From contig CAKXBD010000146.1 in the NCBI GenBank assembly GCA_934871445.1, positions 1 to 5,151 on the forward strand: DNA of 5,151 nucleotides. The letters are read 5' to 3'. The position numbers and the translations under genes were made by a program. The notes under the pieces are model-generated. The model ran no database searches. It worked only from the letters and a program-made list of their open reading frames with translations, and was not told the origin of the DNA. Below are positions 1 through 5,151 of this stretch, piece after piece (position 1 is the first letter of the stretch; each line of letters starts with the position of its first letter). Source of the stretch: an uncultured bacterium. Lineage in GTDB: Bacteria > Bacillota > Clostridia > Christensenellales > Borkfalkiaceae.

Positions 1-981
1 GTTCATCTCTTCAAAAATTGCCGTAAGCGTCATATTTTTAGAGACATCACTCTCCGTTCTGTACGGATTTTCCACGCCGTCCGACCATCTCACAAATACC
101 CAATTTTTAGCGGGAACGGCCAAAACGCCCTTTGAGTTTTCCCCTTCTTTGACGCTCTGAGACCATTTATTTTTATTGTCGTCCTGTTGACTACTCGTTT
201 CACCGCTCTGACTGTCGGATTGCCCCGTTTGACTGTCCTGCCCGTCAGCGCTGTTGTTTGAAGAATTGTCGCCCGCTTGGCTGTCCTGCGCCCGACTGTC
301 CTGTCCGTCAGCGCTGCCGTTTGAAGAATTGTCGCTCGTTTGACTGTCCTGTTGTTCGTCGTCCTGATCGCCGTTCGGTTTGTCTCCTGTTTGGTCGTTG
401 GTTTGTCCTTCGATGAGTATCGTACCCTCTCCCTGTACTCTGTATTCGATGGTAAATGTTTTCGGATCGGGCTGAATGATGTCATCTATAATATCGGAAC
501 CTTTTTTAATGACCCCGTATTCGCTGAGAGCAGCCACGGTAGTCATGCCGCTTCCGAAAACGGCGACGACGGACAAGGACACGATCAGGGGAATAGATAT
601 CGCGAATTTCAGACGCTTTGCGTCGATCGTTTTTAAGGCTGCTTTCGCGTCCTCTCTCTGTCTCATGGCGATATAGGAATCGTCCTTTTCCAGCTCCGTC
701 ATGGTCAGGATTCTCTCTTCCAAACCCAATTCGTCGACTCTTTTTGCGATTGCTTTAATCGTAGGACGAAAGGCCTTAAAATAAAAGATAGGCGTAGCCG
801 TCGCCGTTGCGACCGCCCAAAGCACGATACACAGCCAGAATCTCTCAATATCAGCCAGCCAGAATACGGCCGCGGATATTAAAAGCAGAGAAAACCCTAT
901 GATGAGTCCACATACCAGAGCCTTCAAAAATCCTTCTTTTGCCAGACGGGAATAATATTTTTTGAATAATTCACCTGCCAT
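1..981 (-). CDS. Membrane protein with three TM segments and InlB B-repeat-like domain, 3' partial
   Basis: The frame stays open from the ATG at 981 to the left edge, giving 327 visible residues; the C-terminus is outside the window. The start was chosen because AAGGAG lies 6 nt upstream; in-frame ATGs at 999 and 987 lack such a site. Hydrophobic segments lie at about residues 20-43, 48-68 and 126-152. Lys/Arg-rich flanks place the N-terminus and the 69-125 segment inside, and everything after 152 outside. The inner segment has a DELGLEERI...QREDA pattern (residues 83-112), reminiscent of cytoplasmic parts of some Firmicutes DUF4175-like proteins; that resemblance is from memory and weak. Residues 176-193 (FTIEYRVQGEGTILIEG) and about 275-325 (VPAKNWVFVRWSDG, then MTLTAIFE) look like the two halves of a divergent InlB B-repeat domain, separated by a Gln/Asp/Ser-rich stretch. 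Function unknown; a surface or wall-contact role is inferred. It has its own promoter. Confidence 0.88.
   Translation of the reverse strand, partial: MAGELFKKYYSRLAKEGFLKALVCGLIIGFSLLLISAAVFWLADIERFWLCIVLWAVATATATPIFYFKAFRPTIKAIAKRVDELGLEERILTMTELEKDDSYIAMRQREDAKAALKTIDAKRLKFAISIPLIVSLSVVAVFGSGMTTVAALSEYGVIKKGSDIIDDIIQPDPKTFTIEYRVQGEGTILIEGQTNDQTGDKPNGDQDDEQQDSQTSDNSSNGSADGQDSRAQDSQAGDNSSNNSADGQDSQTGQSDSQSGETSSQQDDNKNKWSQSVKEGENSKGVLAVPAKNWVFVRWSDGVENPYRTESDVSKNMTLTAIFEEMN
172..405 (-). repeat. Low-complexity Gln/Asp/Ser/Asn/Gly-rich coding tract
   Basis: This part of the membrane protein gene encodes about 78 residues (193-270) made almost only of D, Q, S, N, G, T and A, with recurring QDSQ and DNSSN motifs. 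It contains a 39-nt direct repeat: 295-333 and 232-270 match at 36 of 39 positions and start 63 nt apart, encoding DNSSNGSADGQDS and DNSSNNSADGQDS. The spacing is a multiple of three, so slippage or recombination between copies would change linker length without shifting the frame. It is probably a flexible hydrophilic extracellular linker. Confidence 0.85.
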
Positions 982-987
982 CAGCAT

Positions 988-993
988 CTCCTT
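988..993 (-). promoter_or_regulatory. Ribosome binding site of the membrane protein gene
   Basis: The minus strand reads AAGGAG here, a near-consensus Shine-Dalgarno sequence 6 nt before the ATG at 981. It decides the start among three in-frame ATGs (999, 987, 981): the site lies between the first two, so neither of those can use it. Confidence 0.85.
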
Positions 994-1012
994 TGCCATC
1001 CAAAAAATGGCA
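994..1012 (-). promoter_or_regulatory. Small hairpin next to the ribosome binding site
   Basis: The minus strand has TGCCAT at 1012-1007 and its exact complement ATGGCA at 999-994, separated by a 7-nt loop. This 6-bp stem ends directly against the AAGGAG site and lies within the predicted 5' leader. It leaves the ribosome binding site unpaired. It could stabilise the leader or affect translation, but such a short stem may also be chance. Confidence 0.4.
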
Positions 1013-1043
1013 TTGTGATTTGATTTTCGCATTTAGTCTTTTT

Positions 1044-1072
1044 ATTATATCACTTTTTCTTATCAAAGTAAA
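1044..1072 (-). promoter_or_regulatory. Predicted sigma-A-type promoter with extended -10
   Basis: On the minus strand TATAAT (1049-1044) is a perfect -10 box. It is preceded by TGA (1052-1050), giving an extended TGnTATAAT. A -35 candidate, TTTACT (1072-1067), matches TTGACA at 4 of 6 positions with an ideal 17-bp spacer. Transcription would start near 1037, leaving a leader of roughly 55 nt before the ATG at 981. The promoter sits just after the LRR gene's terminator, so the membrane protein gene is probably transcribed independently. Confidence 0.78.
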
Positions 1073-1084
1073 TTAAATTCGACT

Positions 1085-1134
1085 AAAAATTGCAAAATAG
1101 CCTACCGGTAAATTTAGGTTTACCGGCGGCTATT
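1085..1134 (-). terminator. Intrinsic terminator of the LRR gene
   Basis: The minus strand carries AATAGCC, one unpaired G, then CCGGTAAA, a 6-nt loop, TTTACCGG, two unpaired bases and GGCTATT. This gives 15 base pairs with one small internal bulge (1134-1096). An imperfect T-rich run, TTTTGCAATTTTT, follows down to 1085. It begins 25 nt after the LRR stop codon. The stem is nearly symmetric, but on the plus strand it is followed by GCGC and not by T residues, so it should act mainly on the minus-strand transcript. Confidence 0.85.
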
Positions 1135-1159
1135 GCGCTTATAAGTTTGTTTTCTTTAT

Positions 1160-4100
1160 TCAGTTTTTAGGGATAGAGTCCTCCGTAGCACCATAGACAA
1201 TCGGAGCGCCGCAGTTATACGCCCAATTTGCGCCCCAATTTCCATTTTCGACCAATTCTTCAACTTCCTCTTCGGTAAATTCGATATAGACGGTTTGGAC
1301 GTCCGTCCAGCCCGCAAATACGTTTACGTCGAGAGTCGTCACAGTCTTGGGAATAAAGATGCTCGGCATGGAAACGCAGTTTTCGAAAGCAAATTTGCCG
1401 ATGTTCGTTACAGAATCCGGAATTGTGAATTCCGTCAAAGCGGCGCCGCTGAAAGCATATTGTCCGATCTTGGTTACGCCTTCGGGAATTGTCAAACTTG
1501 CAAGTGCGGTACATCCTTCAAAAGCCGACGAACCGATTTCCGTAAGAGACTCGGGAAGCGTCACGTTTACCAATGAAGTACAGGCCTCGAAAACAGAATT
1601 CCCCAATTTTTTCACGGAATCGGGAATTATTATACTCTCCAAAGCCGTGCAGCCATTGAATGTCGAAGTGCCGAGTTCCGTCAGAGATTTCGGAAGCTTC
1701 ACTGTTTTCAAGGCGGTGCAATTTTTGAAATTCGACGAACCCGTCTTGGTCAGCTTACTGGGCTTTTCTTCGGTATCCTCAAACTCCAACGAAGTAAGCG
1801 CGGTACATTCGGCAAAAGCACTCGATCCGATCGACGTCACGCTTGCGGGAATTATTACGCTCGTGAGCCCGCTCCCGCGGAACGCATAATTTCCTATTTT
1901 AGTAACTTTCTCGGGAATCGTGATTTGTTTGAGAGACGTACATCCGAAAATCTCGTCGTTGTCGTCCTCGAAATAATCGAAAGCATAATTGCCTATCTCG
2001 GTCAAAGTAGAGGGCAGTGTGACAGTGGTAAGGCTGGTACATCCTCGGAAAGTATATTGTCCCGTCGTCGTGGTTCCCTCTGCCCATGTAACGGTTTCGA
2101 GAGCTCTGCAATTTTGGAACATATAACTGCTGACACTTGTCAGCTTTCCTAAAATCGTCACTTCGATAAAGCCGGAATTTTCAAAAGCATTAGCGCCAAT
2201 CTTCGTCACGCTTGCAGGAATGACGAGCGTCTCAACCGAAAGAATATTGCTGAACACAGCTTTGTTGATTGTCTTCAATTCGGAATTTTCCCCGAACGTG
2301 ATTTCCGTCAGCGAAGTGCATCCGGCAAATACGAACCCCTCCTCATCTCCGATTGTAGTTACGGAATCGGGAATGGCGATACTCGTAAGGTTCGTACAGT
2401 TTTCAAACGCGCGATCATTAATCGTCGTAAGCGTTTCGGGAAGAATAATTTCCGTGAGCTTATCGCACCCGTAGAACGCTTTGGAATAGAGCGTCTTGAT
2501 AGCTACTTTTTCTTCGCCGCAAGTGAGGTCGGAAAGTTTCAGCTTGCCCTCCGTGCCCGAAAGCCCTGCGGGATAACAAATGAGCGTACTGCCTTGAATT
2601 AAAGCGCCTTGGTCGGTGACCGCAAATGTTTCGTTCTCTTCGTCCACCGTGATTTTCGTCAGGGACATACAGCCGCCGAACGGATTGATGCCGTTCTTTC
2701 CGAGAGTCTCCACATTTTTCCCGATGAAAAATTCGGTAATTCCGGTATTTTCAAACGCTTTGTCATTGATATACGTCACGCTGTCGGGAACGGTAAAGCT
2801 CGTGAGCGATACACAGTTTTGGAACATGCCGATAGTAATGTACCCAATCAGCGTTTCTCCGTCTTTATCTTTTTCAAATTCGACCGAGGCGAGATCTTTG
2901 CAGTCTTGGAATACATTGTTGCCGCACTTTTCTACGGATGCGGGAATTTTAATTGTCGTAAGCCCGCTGCCTAAAAAGGCGCCCTGTCCGATTCCCGTCA
3001 AAGAAGAAGGCAGATCGATTGTTTTCAGCGCGGTGCAGCCCTGGAACGTATATTGACCGATTTCCGTCAGATAGCTTTCTCCGTCTGCATACTCCGCAAA
3101 CGTGACGGTTTCCAGCTTCCTGCATCCGTCGAATATATAGGACGCTGAACCGTATGCCGTCAGTTTATCCACATTCGCCGGAATTTCTATCGAGGTGATT
3201 CCGCTGTTCTGGAAAGTATATGTTCCCAAAGACGTCAAAGACTCAGGCAATTTCACCGTCGCGAGGTTTGAACAATCCTTGAACATGCTCTTCCCGAGCG
3301 TTTTGAGCGACGAAGGCGAACCTTCCGGATCCTCGAAAGTGACGCTCGTCAAAGCAAGACACCCCTCGAAGACACTGCTGCCGACCGTTGTCACGGTTGA
3401 AGGAACTGTAAACGTCGTCAAAGCCGTATTCTTGAATGCACTGTTTCCGATGAGCTCCAAATTACTCGGCAAAACAATCTCATTGAGTTTCTCGCAATCC
3501 AAAAATGCCGATGCGGCGATCGCTTCCAGCGTGCTGCCCGCTTCAAACGTTACTTTCGTCAAATTTACACAGCCGCTGAACACGGAGACAGAAGTCGAAA
3601 CAGTATACACGTTAGTACTACTGCTGCGGGTTCCGAAATCCGTTACCGAATTCGGAATAAATACCTCTACAAGCCCCGTATTTTTAAACGCGTTGCTGCC
3701 GATCTTTTTCAAGCTGGTAGGGAAAGTCACTTTCGTGAGCGCCGCGTTGTTCGAAAATGCGCTACTGCCTATGGAAACTAGCTCACCCGAAAGTTTGAGA
3801 CCTTCTTCGCCCCACGCAAGGAGCTCGCAATTCTGGAATGCTTTATCGCCGATTGAGCCGAACAAAGTCGGCAGCTTAACGGTAACGAGCTGCGTGCAAC
3901 CGTCGAACAGGGCCTCGGGGATGTCTACATTCGTAGGAAGTTCAATCGTTTCAAGAGCCGTACAATTTTTGAACATATTTTTCCCGAGCGTAACGAGTCC
4001 GCTTGCCAAAGAAACTCTATTGAGGGAGGTATTCCCCTCGAAAACAGAACTGCCGATCGTTGTCACCGAATCCGGAACGGAAACGGAAGTCAAAGAAGTA

Positions 4101-5151
4101 CAGCCGTTAAATGCCGAATTTCCGATTTCGGTCACCCCGTCGGGAACGGCAATCGCTTCGAGCGAGGTACAGCCGGAGAAGGCATTTGCACCGATTGTCA
4201 AAAGGTTGCTATTACCTTCAAAGCGGATCGTTTGGAGAGCCGTACAGCCCTTGAACGCCGAATCTCCGATCTGTTGCAACGAACTCGGAAGGACGAGTCC
4301 CGTAATTTTCGTCTGAGCGGCAAAAGCACTTGCCCCGATAGAGGTCATTCCTTCCGGAACGACGAATTCGCCTTCGATTTCGCCGTAAATATACACCATC
4401 GAAGTTTTATCTTTATTGTAAATAATGGGAGTCTCGCCGTCCGACCAGAAATTTTCATGTCCTTCGGCAATCTTGATTTCTCCGATAGACAAACATTCTT
4501 CAAAAATTCCATCGATCTTCGTAACGGAATTGGAAAGATATATCTCTTCGAGCTCTAATCCCGCGAATAATTTAATTCCCAATTCTATATCGGAAGAACT
4601 TTCGGGGAAGGTGAACGAAGTTATTCCCGTATAGGAAAACGCAAGTTTTTCTATCGAAGCGATATGGCTTCCCTCTTGGAATTCGATTTTCGTCAGGGAT
4701 TCACAGCTTTGGAAAGCCGTCTCTCCGATTGTCGTAACGGTGGCGGGAATTACGATTTCCGTCAACGCCGAACAGCCGGCGAACGCATTCTTTTCAATTG
4801 CTTTTAAGCTGTTGTTTTCGGCAAACGTTACCGTTTTCAAAGACAGATTTTTAAAGAACACGCCTTCTCCCAGCGTATTGATACCGGCGGGAATAACGAT
4901 TTGTCCTATCGCCGTCTCGCTGAAAGCGTAAGCCCCCAATTCCGTCAATCCGGAAGGAAGACTCACGCTCGTCAGTCCGGATTTTTGGAAAGCGTTTTTA
5001 CCGATCGTCGTCAGAGCGGAATTTTCGGGGAAGCTGATAGAAGTTAAAGTTTTGCACCCCGTAAATGCCCCTTCTCCGATCTTTTGAAGCGTTGCAGGGA
5101 TAGTAATGTTTTTCAGCGCTTTATGAGCAGCGAACGCATAGTTGCCGCTGT
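1160..5151 (-). CDS. Giant BspA/TpLRR-type leucine-rich-repeat protein, 5' partial
   Basis: The frame is open from the right edge to the TGA at 1162-1160, giving 1329 visible residues; the N-terminus, including any signal peptide, is outside the window. A GTG at 4966 could be read as a start, but it lies inside a repeat (GLTSVSLPSGL) and 61 codons of intact LRR precede it, so it is an internal valine. The protein is about 50 consecutive LRR_5 (PF13306-type) units of 22-31 residues around xxAFxGCTxLTSVxIPxSVTxIG. It ends in the typical BspA-family cap (FAGWTDVQTVYI, acidic stretch, then NWGANWAYNCGAPIVYG) with only 11 residues after the NCGAP core's IVYG start. No LPXTG, transmembrane or SLH segment is visible at the C-terminus, so any anchor must be N-terminal, or the protein is secreted. 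Family members act in surface adhesion and protein binding; the exact role here is unknown. Confidence 0.93.
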   Translation of the reverse strand, partial: SGNYAFAAHKALKNITIPATLQKIGEGAFTGCKTLTSISFPENSALTTIGKNAFQKSGLTSVSLPSGLTELGAYAFSETAIGQIVIPAGINTLGEGVFFKNLSLKTVTFAENNSLKAIEKNAFAGCSALTEIVIPATVTTIGETAFQSCESLTKIEFQEGSHIASIEKLAFSYTGITSFTFPESSSDIELGIKLFAGLELEEIYLSNSVTKIDGIFEECLSIGEIKIAEGHENFWSDGETPIIYNKDKTSMVYIYGEIEGEFVVPEGMTSIGASAFAAQTKITGLVLPSSLQQIGDSAFKGCTALQTIRFEGNSNLLTIGANAFSGCTSLEAIAVPDGVTEIGNSAFNGCTSLTSVSVPDSVTTIGSSVFEGNTSLNRVSLASGLVTLGKNMFKNCTALETIELPTNVDIPEALFDGCTQLVTVKLPTLFGSIGDKAFQNCELLAWGEEGLKLSGELVSIGSSAFSNNAALTKVTFPTSLKKIGSNAFKNTGLVEVFIPNSVTDFGTRSSSTNVYTVSTSVSVFSGCVNLTKVTFEAGSTLEAIAASAFLDCEKLNEIVLPSNLELIGNSAFKNTALTTFTVPSTVTTVGSSVFEGCLALTSVTFEDPEGSPSSLKTLGKSMFKDCSNLATVKLPESLTSLGTYTFQNSGITSIEIPANVDKLTAYGSASYIFDGCRKLETVTFAEYADGESYLTEIGQYTFQGCTALKTIDLPSSLTGIGQGAFLGSGLTTIKIPASVEKCGNNVFQDCKDLASVEFEKDKDGETLIGYITIGMFQNCVSLTSFTVPDSVTYINDKAFENTGITEFFIGKNVETLGKNGINPFGGCMSLTKITVDEENETFAVTDQGALIQGSTLICYPAGLSGTEGKLKLSDLTCGEEKVAIKTLYSKAFYGCDKLTEIILPETLTTINDRAFENCTNLTSIAIPDSVTTIGDEEGFVFAGCTSLTEITFGENSELKTINKAVFSNILSVETLVIPASVTKIGANAFENSGFIEVTILGKLTSVSSYMFQNCRALETVTWAEGTTTTGQYTFRGCTSLTTVTLPSTLTEIGNYAFDYFEDDNDEIFGCTSLKQITIPEKVTKIGNYAFRGSGLTSVIIPASVTSIGSSAFAECTALTSLEFEDTEEKPSKLTKTGSSNFKNCTALKTVKLPKSLTELGTSTFNGCTALESIIIPDSVKKLGNSVFEACTSLVNVTLPESLTEIGSSAFEGCTALASLTIPEGVTKIGQYAFSGAALTEFTIPDSVTNIGKFAFENCVSMPSIFIPKTVTTLDVNVFAGWTDVQTVYIEFTEEEVEELVENGNWGANWAYNCGAPIVYGATEDSIPKN
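1991..3697 (-). repeat. Higher-order region: three-LRR super-repeat, seven cycles
   Basis: Across 21 consecutive LRRs (569 residues) the unit type cycles. A short Cys-less unit (N-T/S-G-L/I...IPxSV) is followed by a long unit with FE/FAE and an extended variable loop, then by a 23-residue Cys unit (LPxSLTxIG). The short units open with SNAFKNTGL, NSAFKNTAL, TYTFQNSGI, QGAFLGSGL, DKAFENTGI, DRAFENCTNL and ANAFENSGF; the sixth deviates by carrying a Cys and an extra residue. One further copy of the triplet follows at repeats NYAFRGSGL onward (below 1892), after one extra unit. Confidence 0.72.
2486..2698 (-). other. Second enlarged LRR unit with beta-insert (71 residues)
   Basis: After NPFGGCMSLTKI the unit continues with VDEENETFAVTDQGALIQG, LICYPAGLSG and a further LKLSDLTCGEEKVAIKTLY before normal repeats resume at SKAFYGC. 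The VDEEN...F...DGALI...L..YPAG pattern is the classic BspA-family beta-insert. It occupies the long-unit position of the three-repeat cycle, so the super-period continues through it. Confidence 0.8.
4334..4510 (-). other. Enlarged LRR unit with beta-insert (59 residues)
   Basis: Between GIFEEC and the next xSAF unit the repeat is extended by a segment containing GHENFWSDGETPIIYNKDK, MVYIYG and EFVVPEGMTSIG. This matches a known variant of BspA-type LRRs in which a short beta meander of the form N-x-x-F/Y...DG...LYNKDKTxLxxYP...F-x-I-P is spliced into the solenoid. It is part of the LRR coding region and not a separate gene. Confidence 0.8.

Larger units (their letters stand above)
1328..5151 (-). 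repeat. LRR_5/TpLRR repeat array, about 50 units visible
   Basis: Counting xxAF/xxVF/xxMF unit starts by eye gives about 49 complete or nearly complete repeats from the right edge down to the VNVFAGW capping unit that begins at 1327. Canonical units are 23 residues long (for example SSAFEGCTALASLTIPEGV). Shorter units lack the Cys (for example NYAFRGSGLTSVIIPASV), and longer units have an acidic or aromatic F-E extension before the terminal xxIG. The array is uninterrupted apart from four enlarged units. It is predicted to fold as one long solenoid. Confidence 0.9.

Noticed and set aside
90..485. A 131-codon minus-strand open frame rich in Arg and Thr
   Set aside because: It overlaps the low-complexity tract of the membrane protein in another frame on the same strand. 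The repetitive codons lack stops in that frame, the ATG has no ribosome binding site, and the overlapping frame has recognisable membrane and InlB-like segments.
340..676. Plus-strand open frames opposite the membrane protein
   Set aside because: They are antisense to a well-supported coding region, have no recognisable domain, and no ribosome binding site was noticed.
997..999. ATG at 999 as the start of the membrane protein
   Set aside because: There is no Shine-Dalgarno sequence upstream, and the codon lies within a hairpin. The AAGGAG site fits only the ATG at 981.
3195..4316. A 373-codon open frame on the plus strand
   Set aside because: It lies antisense to the LRR array. Plus-strand open frames at 1347-1889, 2220-2474, 2616-3056, 4425-4634 and 4740-4931 all share the same frame, which the repeated LRR codon pattern keeps largely free of stops. 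Its translation is a mirror of the repeats with no domain of its own.
4432..4446. WSDG motif in the LRR protein resembling the WSDG of the InlB-like domain
   Set aside because: The surrounding residues (GHENFWSDGETPIIYNKDK) fit the BspA beta-insert and not an InlB repeat. The short shared peptide and DNA match look coincidental.
4964..4966. GTG as the start of the LRR protein
   Set aside because: The frame continues upstream with intact LRR units (EGAFTGCKTLTSI, KNAFQKSGLTS) to the window edge, so this GTG is an internal valine codon.
1160..5151. CRISPR-like regular spacing in the repetitive region
   Set aside because: The periodicity is about 66-90 bases, the repeats are conserved at protein and not DNA level, and the reading frame is open throughout.

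Overview
The window carries two protein-coding genes, both on the minus strand and both running off an edge. Transcription goes from right to left. The larger gene is a BspA/TpLRR-type leucine-rich-repeat (LRR) protein that fills about 1160-5151 and is open at its 5' end. Behind it lie an intrinsic terminator, a promoter and the start of a second gene. That second gene encodes a three-pass membrane protein with a Gln/Asp/Ser-rich linker and an InlB-repeat-like (WSDG) domain, and it is open at its 3' end. There are no RNA genes, CRISPR arrays, insertion sequences or integration sites that I can support.

Organism: inferred to be a low-to-moderate GC Firmicutes/Clostridia-type bacterium, probably host- or gut-associated. 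The reasons are the strong AAGGAG ribosome binding site, an extended -10 promoter in an AT-rich spacer, and the pairing of a giant BspA-like LRR protein with a divergent InlB B-repeat protein, a combination common in uncultured Clostridia. This is inference. BspA-like LRR genes are also found in Bacteroidetes, spirochaetes and some protists.

Layout in transcription order: (1) 5151-1160, about 50 consecutive LRRs ending in a typical C-terminal cap, with no anchor motif; (2) 1134-1085, terminator hairpin; (3) 1072-1044, promoter; (4) 1012-988, small hairpin and ribosome binding site; (5) 981-1, membrane protein. The terminator and the new promoter suggest that the two genes are separate transcription units and not an operon. 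Both products are predicted to face outward, so a shared role at the cell surface (adhesion, wall or host contact) is possible but unproven.

The most notable structure is inside the two proteins. The middle of the LRR solenoid follows a three-repeat super-period (short, long, canonical) for seven cycles. In the membrane protein, a low-complexity tract with an internal direct repeat appears to be inserted into the middle of the InlB-like domain. I found no evidence of a defence, mobile or biosynthetic system here.
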